Notes: a model not told the origin generated them from the letters alone. Numbered from the stretch's first letter, positions 1 to 8,518 are shown. The stretch is DNA of 64,000 nucleotides from Christensenella sp. UBA5893 (GCA_002431905.1 DJER01000007.1:15644-79643), one strand, 5' to 3'. Program-made: numbers and translations.

Positions 1-1100
1 GTCATAGTCCAATGACAATACTACGAAGCTTGAAAGATGATGCAAAGCTGGATGATTGGCTGTTTAACAATATGATACCAGCAGAAAGCAAATTAACACC
101 AAAAGATATATACTGGGGCGAAAAACTTGCAGTTTTGGAATATTTGAGTGCAGGAATAACAACAATTGAAGAAGGATATTTTTTCAATGACGAGATTTGC
201 AAAGCATTAAATGAATGTGAATTTAGGGCAAGAGTGGGTTTTGGACCAACAACAAGAGATGTTGGAATGAGCAACCAAGAGTATTTGGAAAAAGAATATA
301 AAACCATAAAACAATATGAAAACACTGGACTAATTAAATCAAATTGCTTTATTCACTCAATCTACACAACAACAGACGAGTTGATTTTAGAATGTGTAGA
401 TTTCACAGCAAAGCACAGTATCCCACTTTCAATACATCTTTGTGAAACATTGAAAGAAGTTGGCGATTGCACTGTTAAGAACAATGGCAAAACCCCACCG
501 CAATATTTGGAAGATTTGGGGTTCTTTGACAAATACAACACTCTTTGCTATCATTGTGTGCATATGGACAAAGACGATTTACAAATTCTTGCTGATTACA
601 ATTCAAGCGTATCAACTTGTCCATCAAGCAATATAAAACTCGCAAGTGGCATTGCTCCAATTTATGCAATGCAAAACAAAGGTCTAAACATAACCATTGG
701 GACTGATGGTGTTGCATCAAACAACAGTCTGGATATGTTTAAGGAAATGTTTTTGGTTGCAACATTAAGCAAAGTGAACATTTATAATGCCGAAGTCGTT
801 TCTGCAAGTGATGTCCTAAAAATGGCAACTGTTAATGGCGCAAAAGCATTGGGGTTTAATTCTGGCGAGATAAAAGTTGGAAAACTTGCCGACATAATAT
901 TGATAAACATAAACAAGCCACATTACTATCCACAGCAAAACTTGATTTCAAATCTTGTTTATGCTGGCAAAAGCAGTGATGTTTACCTAACTATGGTAAA
1001 TGGCAAAATAAAGTACTATAATGGCGAATATTTTATTGGCGAGCAAAAAGAAAAAATATATGACGAAGTCACAAAAATAAGGGAGAGAATTACAAAATGA
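1..1100 (+). CDS. mtaD: Amidohydrolase, S-adenosylhomocysteine/5-methylthioadenosine deaminase-like (5' partial)
   Basis: A metal-dependent amidohydrolase that in this family deaminates adenosine derivatives such as S-adenosylhomocysteine or methylthioadenosine in the cytosol. The frame is open through the left edge: codons 3-11 read His-Ser-Pro directly before the ATG at 12, matching the H-x-H-x-P-M-T-x-L-R metal-binding segment. The ATG at 12 is therefore an internal Met and the N-terminus lies outside the window. Further family motifs are SIHLCE, the His pair in HCVHMDKDD, and GTDGVASNNSLDMF with the metal-binding Asp. Its stop overlaps the tex start by four bases (ATGA), so the two are translationally coupled. 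The family is clear; the exact substrate is inferred, and other chlorohydrolase/guanine deaminase-like members are possible. Confidence 0.85.
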   Translation, partial: HSPMTILRSLKDDAKLDDWLFNNMIPAESKLTPKDIYWGEKLAVLEYLSAGITTIEEGYFFNDEICKALNECEFRARVGFGPTTRDVGMSNQEYLEKEYKTIKQYENTGLIKSNCFIHSIYTTTDELILECVDFTAKHSIPLSIHLCETLKEVGDCTVKNNGKTPPQYLEDLGFFDKYNTLCYHCVHMDKDDLQILADYNSSVSTCPSSNIKLASGIAPIYAMQNKGLNITIGTDGVASNNSLDMFKEMFLVATLSKVNIYNAEVVSASDVLKMATVNGAKALGFNSGEIKVGKLADIILININKPHYYPQQNLISNLVYAGKSSDVYLTMVNGKIKYYNGEYFIGEQKEKIYDEVTKIRERITK

Positions 1101-3271
1101 AAATAGACGAAACATTGTCAAGTGAATTTGGAATAAGATTGGATAGAGTTCAAAACATAATTGGACTTATTGATGAAGGTTGCACAATTCCTTTTATTGC
1201 AAGATACAGAAAGGAAATGACAGGAAGTTTGGACGACCAAGTGTTAAGAGAAGTTTTTGACAGGTTGACATACTTAAGAAACTTGGAAAAGAGAAAAGAA
1301 GAAGTCGAAAACTCTATAAAAGAGCAAGAAAAATGGACAGATGAACTCGCCGAAAAATTGTCAAATGCAAAAACATTAACAGAAGTTGAAGATATTTATC
1401 GTCCATACAAGCCAAAGAGAAAAACAAGAGCATCAATTGCCATTGCAAAAGGTCTTGAACCACTTGCAGATATTTTGCAAGCACAAGAAATACGACAAGA
1501 TATGTTGGAAGTTGCAAAAGACTATATAAATGAAGAAAAAGAAGTAAAAACAGCCGAAGAAGCTCTTGCTGGTGCAAAAGACATTGTTGCTGAAAGAATT
1601 AGTGATGACAGTGAACTTAGAAAAATGCTTCGTGAAATGCTTTTGGAAAAAGCCGATATCAAAACCGAACTTTTGGATCACGAAGGAAAAGAAACATACG
1701 AAATGTATGCTGACTACACAGAATCAGCTTGCAAGATGCCAAGCCATAGAATACTTGCCATAAATCGTGGAGAGAACGAAGAATGTTTAAAGGTTAGTGT
1801 TGTTATTGACCCAAAAATCACAATTGCTCAAATTGAAGCACTATACCTAAAAGAAAATAAATACACATATGACATAATGAAAGATGTGATACAAGATAGT
1901 TACGATAGACTTTTGTTTCCATCACTAGAAAGAGAACTTAGAACAACCTTAACTGACAGGGCAAACGAACAAGCAATAAAAATGTTTGAAGTAAATTTAA
2001 GACCACTTTTGTTGCAAGCCCCATTAAAGAATAATGTTATTATGGGTTTTGACCCAGGATATAGAATGGGTTGCAAAATTGCAGTAATTGACAAAAAAGG
2101 CGATGTTTTGGATACTTCTGTTGTATATCCAACTCCACCAAAGAGTTTGACCGAAGAAAGTATTGAAATATTAAAGAAAATGATTGAAAAAAATCATGTA
2201 GACATTATCGCAATCGGTAATGGAACAGCAAGCAAAGAGAGTGAAATTTTTGTTTGTGAACTTATAAAACACATTTCATTCCCAGTAAGTTACGCAATGG
2301 TAAACGAAGCAGGAGCGTCTGTTTATAGTGCATCAAAACTTGGCGCACAAGAATTCCCTGACTATGATGTAAACCTTCGTAGTGCAGTAAGCATTGCAAG
2401 AAGACTTCAAGACCCACTTGCTGAACTTATCAAAATTGATGTAAAGAGCATTGGTGTTGGACAATATCAACACGATATGCCACAAAACCGACTAACAGAA
2501 GTTTTAACTGGTGTTGTTGAAGATTGCGTTAACAGTGTTGGTGTTGACCTTAACACAGCATCTCCAAGTTTGCTTAGTTATGTTTCGGGAATGAACTCAT
2601 CAATTGCAAAAAATGTTGTGGCTTATAGGTCAAAAATAAAACATTTTAATGACAGACAAGAACTTTTATCAGTTCCAAAACTTGGGCCAAAAGCATTTGA
2701 ACAATGTGCAGGTTTTTTGCGTATCACAGATGGCGACAATGTGTTTGATAACACTGCTGTTCATCCAGAGAGTTATGAGTCAGCACAAAAATTGTTAGAT
2801 TACTTTAAATTAAACAAAGAAGATATAAAGGACGGCAAAATTGCAAACCTTTCATTATTAGTTAAAAATGAAGGCGAAGAAAAGGTTGCAAAGAAAATTG
2901 GTGTTGGTGTGCCAACTCTTCTTGATATGGTCGCTGAACTTACAAAACCAGGCAGAGATATTCGTGACACAATGCCAAAACCGGTTCTCCGTGCGGAACT
3001 TTTGTCACTTGAAGATCTTAAAGAAGGAATGATTCTTACGGGCACTGTTCGTAACGTTATTGACTTTGGTGCATTTGTTGATATTGGTGTTCATCAAGAT
3101 GGACTTGTACACATTTCACAAATTTGTGACAGATATATCAAACACCCAAGTGAAGTATTGAAAGTTGGGGATATTGTAACAGTAAAAGTTATTGGCGTTG
3201 ATGTTGCAAAAAAGAGAATTTCACTTTCTATGCGTGATATAGAAGAAAAGAAAGAAGACAAAAAGCAATAA
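1097..3271 (+). CDS. tex: Tex-family RNA-binding protein
   Basis: Tex is a conserved cytosolic nucleic-acid-binding protein linked to transcription. The 724 residues match the usual Tex length of about 720-780. The N-terminus shows the Tex helix-turn-helix-like region (IPFIARYRKEMTG, then the EDIYRPYKPKRKTRA segment near residue 100). A YqgF/RuvX-like core starts with GFDPGYRMGCKIAVID near residue 317. A helix-hairpin-helix region follows (SVGVDLNTASPSLLSYVSG), and a C-terminal S1 RNA-binding domain starts at about residue 640 (GMILTGTVRNVIDFGAFVDIG). The ATG overlaps the preceding deaminase stop, and no terminator separates the two genes. It ends just before the promoter of the small membrane-protein genes. 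Confidence 0.95.
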   Translation: MKIDETLSSEFGIRLDRVQNIIGLIDEGCTIPFIARYRKEMTGSLDDQVLREVFDRLTYLRNLEKRKEEVENSIKEQEKWTDELAEKLSNAKTLTEVEDIYRPYKPKRKTRASIAIAKGLEPLADILQAQEIRQDMLEVAKDYINEEKEVKTAEEALAGAKDIVAERISDDSELRKMLREMLLEKADIKTELLDHEGKETYEMYADYTESACKMPSHRILAINRGENEECLKVSVVIDPKITIAQIEALYLKENKYTYDIMKDVIQDSYDRLLFPSLERELRTTLTDRANEQAIKMFEVNLRPLLLQAPLKNNVIMGFDPGYRMGCKIAVIDKKGDVLDTSVVYPTPPKSLTEESIEILKKMIEKNHVDIIAIGNGTASKESEIFVCELIKHISFPVSYAMVNEAGASVYSASKLGAQEFPDYDVNLRSAVSIARRLQDPLAELIKIDVKSIGVGQYQHDMPQNRLTEVLTGVVEDCVNSVGVDLNTASPSLLSYVSGMNSSIAKNVVAYRSKIKHFNDRQELLSVPKLGPKAFEQCAGFLRITDGDNVFDNTAVHPESYESAQKLLDYFKLNKEDIKDGKIANLSLLVKNEGEEKVAKKIGVGVPTLLDMVAELTKPGRDIRDTMPKPVLRAELLSLEDLKEGMILTGTVRNVIDFGAFVDIGVHQDGLVHISQICDRYIKHPSEVLKVGDIVTVKVIGVDVAKKRISLSMRDIEEKKEDKKQ

Positions 3272-3282
3272 ATTGTTGACTA

Positions 3283-3311
3283 TTGACAATAATTATGCAT
3301 AGTGTTACAAT
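3283..3311 (+). promoter_or_regulatory. SigmaA promoter with ATGCATAGTGT spacer motif
   Basis: TTGACA at 3283-3288, a 17-base spacer, and TACAAT at 3306-3311. The spacer holds ATGCATAGTGT (3295-3305). The same 11-mer sits in the spacer of the promoter at 4121-4149 that serves a paralogous gene, so it may be a common operator. Confidence 0.75.
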
Positions 3312-3334
3312 TGTAAGTGAAAAGGAAGGATTTT

Positions 3335-3688
3335 ATGAGTAGGAAAAAAACATACAAAATTTATGGAGTTTTGAGTAAATTGGTTGCGATTGTCGGTATT
3401 GGACTTGGAACTGGTTTAATCGTTTTTGGAATTCTTAATTCATCACTAGCAGTTGCCATTCCATCACTCGTTGGAGGATTTTTGTTGGGTGTTGCTGGAA
3501 TTACTGGTTCTGTTATTTTGGAAGACAAAGAAAAGAAGGCAAAAGGTGCAAAGCATCACAACCACAGAAACCAATACACTGTTGAAAGTTTGGAAAATGA
3601 ACAACAAAACAATGTTGAAAAAACAAATACTGTAAACACAAAAACAACAGAAGTTACAAACGAAAAAGATAACGGAATGGAATTATAA
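3335..3688 (+). CDS. Small two-helix membrane protein, paralog 1
   Basis: Function unknown. Two long hydrophobic segments (about residues 12-35 and 40-62) are followed by a hydrophilic, Asn/Thr/Glu-rich tail ending KDNGMEL. The 4184-4528 protein ends with the same residues and shares a YTVE-x-L element, so the two are paralogs and the shared C-terminus may be functional. The start is placed at the ATG at 3335, because AAGGAAGGA lies at 3322-3330 just upstream. A GTG at 3317 would place the start in the predicted transcription start region. It is followed 19 bases later by a second membrane protein of similar plan. Confidence 0.75.
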   Translation: MSRKKTYKIYGVLSKLVAIVGIGLGTGLIVFGILNSSLAVAIPSLVGGFLLGVAGITGSVILEDKEKKAKGAKHHNHRNQYTVESLENEQQNNVEKTNTVNTKTTEVTNEKDNGMEL

Positions 3689-3707
3689 GAGTAAAGGAAG
3701 AAATTTT

Positions 3708-4073
3708 ATGAAAAAATCAAAGAAATTAAGAATTTGGTCAAACGTTGTTGGTGCACTTGGCATATTGGCAACATTGGCACTTATTGGTGTTGGCGTTTCA
3801 TTGGCAGGAGTTGCAGCAATTCCAAGTTTTGTACCATACATTATGATTGGGGTTTCTTTGCTCGCTGGAGTAGGAGCATTTGCAGGTTGTGCAAAGTTAG
3901 ATAAACTTGCAGGTCAAGAATTGTACAAAGAAACACATAAAGACCCAAGAACTCTTGAAGAAATCTTTACAGGTTCAAAAGAAAATGTTGTAAAAAATGA
4001 ATCAACAACACAAGTTGTAAAATCACAAAATTTTGATAATTCAAAATCAAATGATGACGAAATAACATTGTAA
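3708..4073 (+). CDS. Small two-helix membrane protein, paralog 2
   Basis: Function unknown. A basic N-terminus (MKKSKKLRIW) leads into two hydrophobic segments at about residues 10-33 and 42-62, then a polar tail of about 55 residues ending NDDEITL. The size and layout match the genes on either side, but its tail differs from their shared DNGMEL end. AAAGGAAG lies before the ATG. It is probably co-transcribed with the 3335 gene from the promoter at 3283, and a strong terminator follows immediately. Confidence 0.72.
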   Translation: MKKSKKLRIWSNVVGALGILATLALIGVGVSLAGVAAIPSFVPYIMIGVSLLAGVGAFAGCAKLDKLAGQELYKETHKDPRTLEEIFTGSKENVVKNESTTQVVKSQNFDNSKSNDDEITL

Positions 4074-4080
4074 AAAATTT

Positions 4081-4108
4081 GCTTACCAAAAATTGGTAAG
4101 CTTTTTTT
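4081..4108 (+). terminator. Rho-independent terminator
   Basis: The stem GCTTACCAA (4081-4089) pairs with TTGGTAAGC (4093-4101) around an AAA loop, followed by seven T. It ends the two-gene membrane-protein operon. Confidence 0.9.
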
Positions 4109-4120
4109 AAAAATTGGGTA

Positions 4121-4149
4121 TTGACAAAATGCATAGTGTATATTACTAT
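4121..4149 (+). promoter_or_regulatory. SigmaA promoter with ATGCATAGTGT spacer motif
   Basis: TTGACA (4121-4126), a 17-base spacer, and TACTAT (4144-4149). ATGCATAGTGT at 4129-4139 repeats the 11-mer in the spacer of the promoter at 3283. It drives the 4184 gene. Confidence 0.75.
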
Positions 4150-4183
4150 GTAGGTAATAATAAAAAAAGGGAGAAATATAAAA

Positions 4184-4528
4184 ATGAAGAAATTCAAAAT
4201 TTTATCAAAAGTATTTTCAGCTTTGGCAGCAATTCCAGTAGGATTGTTTGTATATGGATTATCAATGTTAATTCTTACACATGCATTCTTGGCATTGCCA
4301 TTGATTGGGGGTGGAATTCTTGCTCTTGCTTTTGGTGGTGCTTCAATATTCTGCGAATCAAAAGCAAAGAATCTTGAAAAGAAAGAAAAAGAAGGTTACA
4401 CTGTTGAAAAACTTGATGTAAAAGAAAATTCAAAGACCGCTACACAAGAAAATGTAAAAACTCAAGAACACACAAACCAAAAGACAAATGACAAAAATAA
4501 CAACAAAGACAATGGAATGGAGTTATAA
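4184..4528 (+). CDS. Small two-helix membrane protein, paralog 3
   Basis: Function unknown. Hydrophobic segments lie at about residues 8-32 and 35-55, followed by a charged tail rich in Lys, Glu, Asn and Thr that ends KDNGMEL, as in the 3335 gene. GGGAGA precedes the ATG. It has its own promoter and terminator, yet shares the spacer motif with the paralog's promoter. This suggests a regulated family of small membrane proteins, perhaps for stress or envelope functions; that is inference only. Confidence 0.72.
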   Translation: MKKFKILSKVFSALAAIPVGLFVYGLSMLILTHAFLALPLIGGGILALAFGGASIFCESKAKNLEKKEKEGYTVEKLDVKENSKTATQENVKTQEHTNQKTNDKNNNKDNGMEL

Positions 4529-4548
4529 TATTTGAGATTAAATAAAAT

Positions 4549-4588
4549 AGGCGAACTTTTGTACAAACAAATGGTTCGCCTTGTTTTT
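4549..4588 (+). terminator. Rho-independent terminator
   Basis: AGGCGAAC (4549-4556) pairs with GTTCGCCT (4574-4581) across a 17-base loop, followed by a T-rich run. Confidence 0.8.
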
Positions 4589-4622
4589 ATATAAAAAAAT
4601 ACCAAATTTGCCATAAAATAAT

Positions 4623-4651
4623 TTGCAAAACTAGACTAGGTGTGCCATAAT
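4623..4651 (+). promoter_or_regulatory. Promoter predicting a leaderless mRNA
   Basis: TTGCAA (4623-4628), 17 bases, then CATAAT (4646-4651) preceded by TGC (extended -10). Only six bases separate the -10 box from the ATG at 4658, so transcription should begin on or next to the start codon. Confidence 0.7.
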
Positions 4652-4657
4652 ACCAAT

Positions 4658-5407
4658 ATGAGAAAAAAACAGAGTTTTTTAGACGAGAAAATAAGCAAAA
4701 GGAAATTTGATGCTTTTAATATAATAAGCAATATGATGTTTATTGGACTTTTGGTTTTATTTATAATTGTTTTATCAAAATGTATCTCAGATATGATAAA
4801 TGCCGAAAATCCAAGTGATTTTGTTGTGCCACTAATAATGCGTTTGTGTGCAATAATCTTGACAATTTTACCATATGTTATTGCCAGAATTTGCAAACTT
4901 AATTATCCAAAAATTGTTATTATTATGTATTATTTATTTTTATTTTTGAGTTTGTATTTAGGTACATTTTTGGGTTTATATATTCAAGCTCCATTATACA
5001 ATAGATTCGTGCATTCTTATGGTGGCTTATTCCTTGGCATAATTTCAATGTTTTTTGTAAGACTAATCAACAAGGATAGAACAAAAAACTTGCACCCAAT
5101 GTTAGTATTTTTATTCGTTTTTGTTTTTTCAATGGGGTTTGGAGCCTGTTGGGAGATTTGGGAATTTACTGGCGACAAGATATTTGGACTAAATATGCAA
5201 ATATTTATGAAAGACGGTGTTGAACTTGTTGGCAGAGAAGCATTAAAGGATACTATGTTTGATATTATTTGCAATTTTATTGGTGCAATAATAAGTGCAA
5301 CAATTTGTGCAGTGTCATCATGTAAGTTTAGTGATTACATTGACTACTTTAAAATAACAAAAAAAGAAAATAAAAAATCAACTGAAATAGAAGAAATTGA
5401 GGAATAA
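4658..5407 (+). CDS. DUF2238-like integral membrane protein
   Basis: A polytopic membrane protein of unknown function with about six hydrophobic segments. The central HSYGGLFLG and the GACWEIWEF ... DTMFDIICNFIGAI segments resemble the DUF2238/YjdF family of inner-membrane proteins, with conserved His, Glu and Asp in or next to the helices. The tail from about residue 230 is Lys/Glu-rich. The start is set at the ATG at 4658 because the promoter directly upstream leaves no room for a leader; a GTG at 4640 lies inside that promoter. It ends two bases before cysS, so it heads an operon with cysS and ychF. Confidence 0.75.
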   Translation: MRKKQSFLDEKISKRKFDAFNIISNMMFIGLLVLFIIVLSKCISDMINAENPSDFVVPLIMRLCAIILTILPYVIARICKLNYPKIVIIMYYLFLFLSLYLGTFLGLYIQAPLYNRFVHSYGGLFLGIISMFFVRLINKDRTKNLHPMLVFLFVFVFSMGFGACWEIWEFTGDKIFGLNMQIFMKDGVELVGREALKDTMFDIICNFIGAIISATICAVSSCKFSDYIDYFKITKKENKKSTEIEEIEE

Positions 5408-5409
5408 TT

Positions 5410-6816
5410 ATGAAAATTTATAACGTGTTACACAGAAGAAAAGAAGAGTTTGTTCCAATTGATGGAAACAATGTAAAGATGTATGTTTGTGGAATGACTG
5501 TCAATGGCGAGCCACACCTAGGTCACGCAAGACAAGTTATCACTTTTGATATGATTTCACAATATTTGAGATACAAGGGTTACAATGTAACTTATGCATC
5601 AAACTATACCGATATTGATGATAGAATAATTAACCAATCGAAAGAAATGGGAATTTCACCACTTGAACTTGCCGACAAACGCATTGAAATAATCAACAAA
5701 GTTATGTCAAAAATTAGTGTGACAGAACCAAATTACAGACCAAGAGTTACAAAATGTATACCAGAAATTATCACATTTGTTAGCGATTTGATAAACAAAG
5801 GTTACGCATATCCAACAAAGAATGGCGATGTATATTTTTGTGTAAAAAAATATAAAGGTTATGGTCAACTTTCAAACAGGAAAATTGACGAACTTATCAA
5901 CTCTGTTCGTATTGAATCTAGTGAAGAAAAAAATGACCCTCTTGATTTTGCTCTTTGGAAAGCTGTAAAAGAAGATGAATTTGGTTGGGATTCTCCTTGG
6001 GGGAAAGGCAGACCGGGTTGGCATATCGAATGTTCAACAATGATAAAAAAATTCTTGGGCGATAAAATTGATATTCATGGTGGTGGAAAAGATTTGGTAT
6101 TCCCACATCATGAAAATGAACTTGCTCAATCAACTTGTGAAAATGGTTGTGAACTTGCAAATTTTTGGGTACACAATGGACTTATAGTTGTTGATGGTCA
6201 AAAAATGAGCAAAAGTATGAACAATTTTGTTTTGTTAAAAGATTTGTTAGAAATTTATAACCCAGAAGTTATTAGATATGCATTTATTTTAAACCATTAC
6301 ACATCAACCCTTGACCTTGGCGATAATGCTTTTAAGCAAGCTGAAAAAAGTATGTACTATTTCTATAATGTTTTAAATAATATAAACAAAGCATTGCAAG
6401 GAAAAGAATACACACATAATGATAGCATTGTAAAAATATTTGAAAGTTGTATGGATGACGATTTTAACAGTGCAAAATTGCTGGCTGAACTATTTACAAT
6501 TTGTGGAAAGCTTGGAAAATACAAAGATTTAACCTTGGTTGCAAGTCTAAAATATGCAATAGACCAATTTAAAGATATTTTGGGATTATTTATGCAAGAC
6601 CCTCAAGAGTTTTTGGATGAAATAAAAAATAAATATGTAAAACAACTTAACCTAAATGTAAGCGCTATAGAAAAACAAATAGAGTTAAGAAATCTCGCAA
6701 AGCAAGAAAAGAACTATGCCGAAAGTGACAGAATAAGAGATGAACTTTTGGCAAAGGGAATTATGCTTAAAGATACCGTAGACGGCACAATGTGGGATAT
6801 TAAACAATTATACTAA
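5410..6816 (+). CDS. cysS: Cysteinyl-tRNA synthetase
   Basis: Charges tRNA-Cys with cysteine in the cytosol. A class I aminoacyl-tRNA synthetase of 468 residues, the usual length. The zinc-binding and HIGH regions appear as YVCGMTVNGEPHLGHAR (PHLGH near residues 35-39), followed by the typical NYTDIDDRII. GWHIECSTM and the metal-binding HGGGKDLVFPHHENE follow, and the KMSKS loop is at about residues 265-269 with SMNNF after it. The C-terminal DALR and anticodon-binding parts are present. The Shine-Dalgarno sequence (TTGAGGAAT) overlaps the end of the upstream membrane-protein gene, giving tight coupling. Confidence 0.97.
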   Translation: MKIYNVLHRRKEEFVPIDGNNVKMYVCGMTVNGEPHLGHARQVITFDMISQYLRYKGYNVTYASNYTDIDDRIINQSKEMGISPLELADKRIEIINKVMSKISVTEPNYRPRVTKCIPEIITFVSDLINKGYAYPTKNGDVYFCVKKYKGYGQLSNRKIDELINSVRIESSEEKNDPLDFALWKAVKEDEFGWDSPWGKGRPGWHIECSTMIKKFLGDKIDIHGGGKDLVFPHHENELAQSTCENGCELANFWVHNGLIVVDGQKMSKSMNNFVLLKDLLEIYNPEVIRYAFILNHYTSTLDLGDNAFKQAEKSMYYFYNVLNNINKALQGKEYTHNDSIVKIFESCMDDDFNSAKLLAELFTICGKLGKYKDLTLVASLKYAIDQFKDILGLFMQDPQEFLDEIKNKYVKQLNLNVSAIEKQIELRNLAKQEKNYAESDRIRDELLAKGIMLKDTVDGTMWDIKQLY

Positions 6817-6830
6817 AAGGAAAAGAAAAA

Positions 6831-7925
6831 ATGAAAATTGGAGTTGTGGGACTACCAAATGTTGGTAAAAGTACACTATTTAATGCAATAACAGAAGCGG
6901 GGGCAGAAAGTGCAAATTATCCATTTTGCACAATCGAACCAAATGTTGGTGTTGTTGATGTAAAAGATGAAAGATTGAATGTTTTGGCAAAAATGTATAA
7001 CTCAAAAAAGATAACACCTGCATCAATAGAGTTTGTTGATATTGCAGGTCTTGTTGCCGGTGCAAGCAAAGGCGAAGGTCTTGGAAACAAGTTCCTAAGC
7101 CACATAAGAGAAGTTGACGCAATATGCCATGTTGTTCGTTGCTTTGATGACCCAAACATTATAAATGTTAATGCAACCGTTGACCCAATAAGAGATATAG
7201 AAATAATCAATTTGGAGCTTATTTTAAGCGATTTGGACACTGTTTCAAAGCGTTATGATAAATTATATAAACTTGCTCGTGTTGGCGAAAAACAAAGCGA
7301 AAAAGAGCTTGCAATTTTGTTAAAACTAAAAACAGCATTAGAAGAAGGGAAATGTGCAAGAACAGTAAAGTTTACTGATGAAGAAGACCAAAAAATTGTT
7401 AATTCATTTTTCTTGCTAACAACAAAACCTGTTATATATTGTGCAAACATTTCTGAAAACGATATTGGGAATGAAGACAATGAATATGTAAAAAAAGTTC
7501 GTGAATATGCAAAAAATGAAGGTGCTGAAACAATTGCCCTTTGTGCAAAGATAGAAGAAGAATTAACAAAACTTGACAAAGACGAAAGAGAAATGTTCAA
7601 AGAAGAACTTGGAATAAAAGAAAGTGGACTAGACAAGTTGGTTACAGCATCATATAGTTTGCTTGGGCTTATGAGTTATCTAACAGCTGGCGAAACAGAA
7701 GTTCGTGCTTGGACAATCAAAAAAGGGACAAAAGCTCCACAAGCAGCAGGGAAAATACATACAGACTTTGAAAAAGGGTTTATAAAAGCCGAAGTTGTAA
7801 AGTATGACGATTTGGTTGAAGCTGGTTCATATAACAATGCTCGTGAAAAGGGTAAGGTTAGGATAGAAGGCAAAGACTATGTTGTGGAAGATGGGGATGT
7901 TATGTTGTTCCGTTTCAACGTATAA
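6831..7925 (+). CDS. ychF: Ribosome-associated ATPase YchF
   Basis: An OBG-family P-loop ATPase that binds ribosomes, 364 residues, full length. The P-loop GLPNVGKST spans residues 7-15, and the switch II region reads FVDIAGLVAGASKGEGLGN. YchF uses the NxxE-type specificity motif, seen here in YCANISENDIG. A coiled coil with HVVRCFDDPNI before it is followed by a C-terminal TGS domain (RAWTIKKGTKAPQAAGKIH ... DGDVMLFRFNV). AAAAGGAAAAG precedes the ATG. It is the last gene of the 4658-7925 operon, and a long inverted repeat with a T-tract begins at its stop codon. Confidence 0.97.
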   Translation: MKIGVVGLPNVGKSTLFNAITEAGAESANYPFCTIEPNVGVVDVKDERLNVLAKMYNSKKITPASIEFVDIAGLVAGASKGEGLGNKFLSHIREVDAICHVVRCFDDPNIINVNATVDPIRDIEIINLELILSDLDTVSKRYDKLYKLARVGEKQSEKELAILLKLKTALEEGKCARTVKFTDEEDQKIVNSFFLLTTKPVIYCANISENDIGNEDNEYVKKVREYAKNEGAETIALCAKIEEELTKLDKDEREMFKEELGIKESGLDKLVTASYSLLGLMSYLTAGETEVRAWTIKKGTKAPQAAGKIHTDFEKGFIKAEVVKYDDLVEAGSYNNAREKGKVRIEGKDYVVEDGDVMLFRFNV

Positions 7926-8054
7926 AAAAACGCAAAATTATGGGCATCTTCTTTGTTTCTGCATAACAAAATGCCGACAGTCATTTGGGTAACCAAACTC
8001 CTGCCGGCATATATTATGCGAGCCTCGAATATGTCGCCTAATTTTGCGTTTTTT
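7925..8054 (+). repeat. Nested 130-bp inverted repeat, terminator-like
   Basis: A perfect 16-bp outer arm, AAAAAACGCAAAATTA (7925-7940), pairs with 8039-8054. Nested inside are GCATAA/TTATGC (7961-7966, 8014-8019), ATGCCGACAG/CTGCCGGCAT (7971-7980, 8001-8010) and TTTGG/CCAAA (7984-7988, 8093 minus 100, i.e. 7993-7997). The outer right arm ends in six T, so it can also terminate the ychF operon. The layered structure is much larger than an ordinary terminator and may be an inserted palindromic element. Confidence 0.75.
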
Positions 8055-8061
8055 ATTATTC

Positions 8062-8175
8062 TATTGTCATTTCGACTGTCGACCCCAACGACTCACTTTG
8101 GAGAAATCTCTTCATCTTTAAGTAGTTGGGATTTCTCGTGAGTGGGTTCGAAGATGCCACACTCGAAATGACTAT
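8062..8175. repeat. Palindromic intergenic repeat, full copy
   Basis: GTCATTTCGA (8066-8075) and GGAGAAATC (around 8100-8108) recur in inverted order as GATTTCTC (around 8130) and TCGAAATGAC (8163-8172), giving a hairpin of about 110 bp. It resembles REP/MITE-type intergenic repeats. A related half copy lies at 8187-8240. Confidence 0.7.
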
Positions 8176-8186
8176 TTTTATATTAT

Positions 8187-8240
8187 ATTGTCATTTCGAC
8201 CTCGACATCCTTGACTGGCTTTGGAGAAATCTCAACATCA
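8187..8240 (+). repeat. Palindromic intergenic repeat, half copy
   Basis: ATTGTCATTTCGAC and TTTGGAGAAATCTC repeat the left arm of the 8062-8175 element with a diverged middle. With the two preceding elements it fills the gene-free stretch 7926-8241. Confidence 0.7.
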
Positions 8241-8241
8241 T

Positions 8242-8278
8242 AAAAAAGAACTCAAAGTGTGATTACTTTGAGTTTTTT
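8242..8278. terminator. Bidirectional terminator
   Basis: AACTCAAAGT (8249-8258) pairs with ACTTTGAGTT (8265-8274). A-runs on the left and T-runs on the right let it work on both strands, chiefly for the minus-strand XRE gene that ends here. Confidence 0.85.
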
Positions 8279-8486
8279 AATAATCTTTTCTACCAATAAG
8301 ATAGTCAACATCAACATTAAAGAAATCGGCAAGAAGCCATAAACTTGTGATACTTGGCTCTTTTTTCCCGCTTAACCATTCACTGACATTACTTTGGTGC
8401 ATACCAAGAGCATTTGCCAGTTTTGTTTGTGTTAAGTTCTGTTCTTTCATAAGTTCAGCAATTCTTTGCGATATTTTTATTTCCAT
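8277..8486 (-). CDS. XRE-family helix-turn-helix regulator
   Basis: A 69-residue single-domain DNA-binding protein. The Cro/CI-type HTH spans nearly the whole chain: LTQTKLANALGMHQSNVSEWLSG forms helices 2-3, and the C-terminal part (LLADFFNVDVDYLIGRK) is the usual end of SinR/XRE domains. No other domain is present. It is divergent from the membrane-protein gene at 8561, and the 74 bp between them hold two near-identical palindromes, so it probably represses both promoters. On the minus strand TATAAT (8495-8500) lies eight bases before its ATG, predicting almost no leader. Confidence 0.9.
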   Translation of the reverse strand: MEIKISQRIAELMKEQNLTQTKLANALGMHQSNVSEWLSGKKEPSITSLWLLADFFNVDVDYLIGRKDY

Positions 8487-8489
8487 TAC

Positions 8490-8518
8490 TTGACATTATA
8501 TCCCTTTGGAGATATAAT
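8490..8518 (+). promoter_or_regulatory. Consensus sigmaA promoter of the 8561 gene
   Basis: TTGACA (8490-8495), 17 bases, then TATAAT (8513-8518): a perfect consensus match. The operator-like palindrome O1 lies inside its spacer. Confidence 0.85.

Noticed and set aside
12..14. The ATG at 12 as the start of the first gene
   Set aside because: The frame is open upstream and codes the conserved His-Ser-Pro just before it, so the gene begins outside the window.
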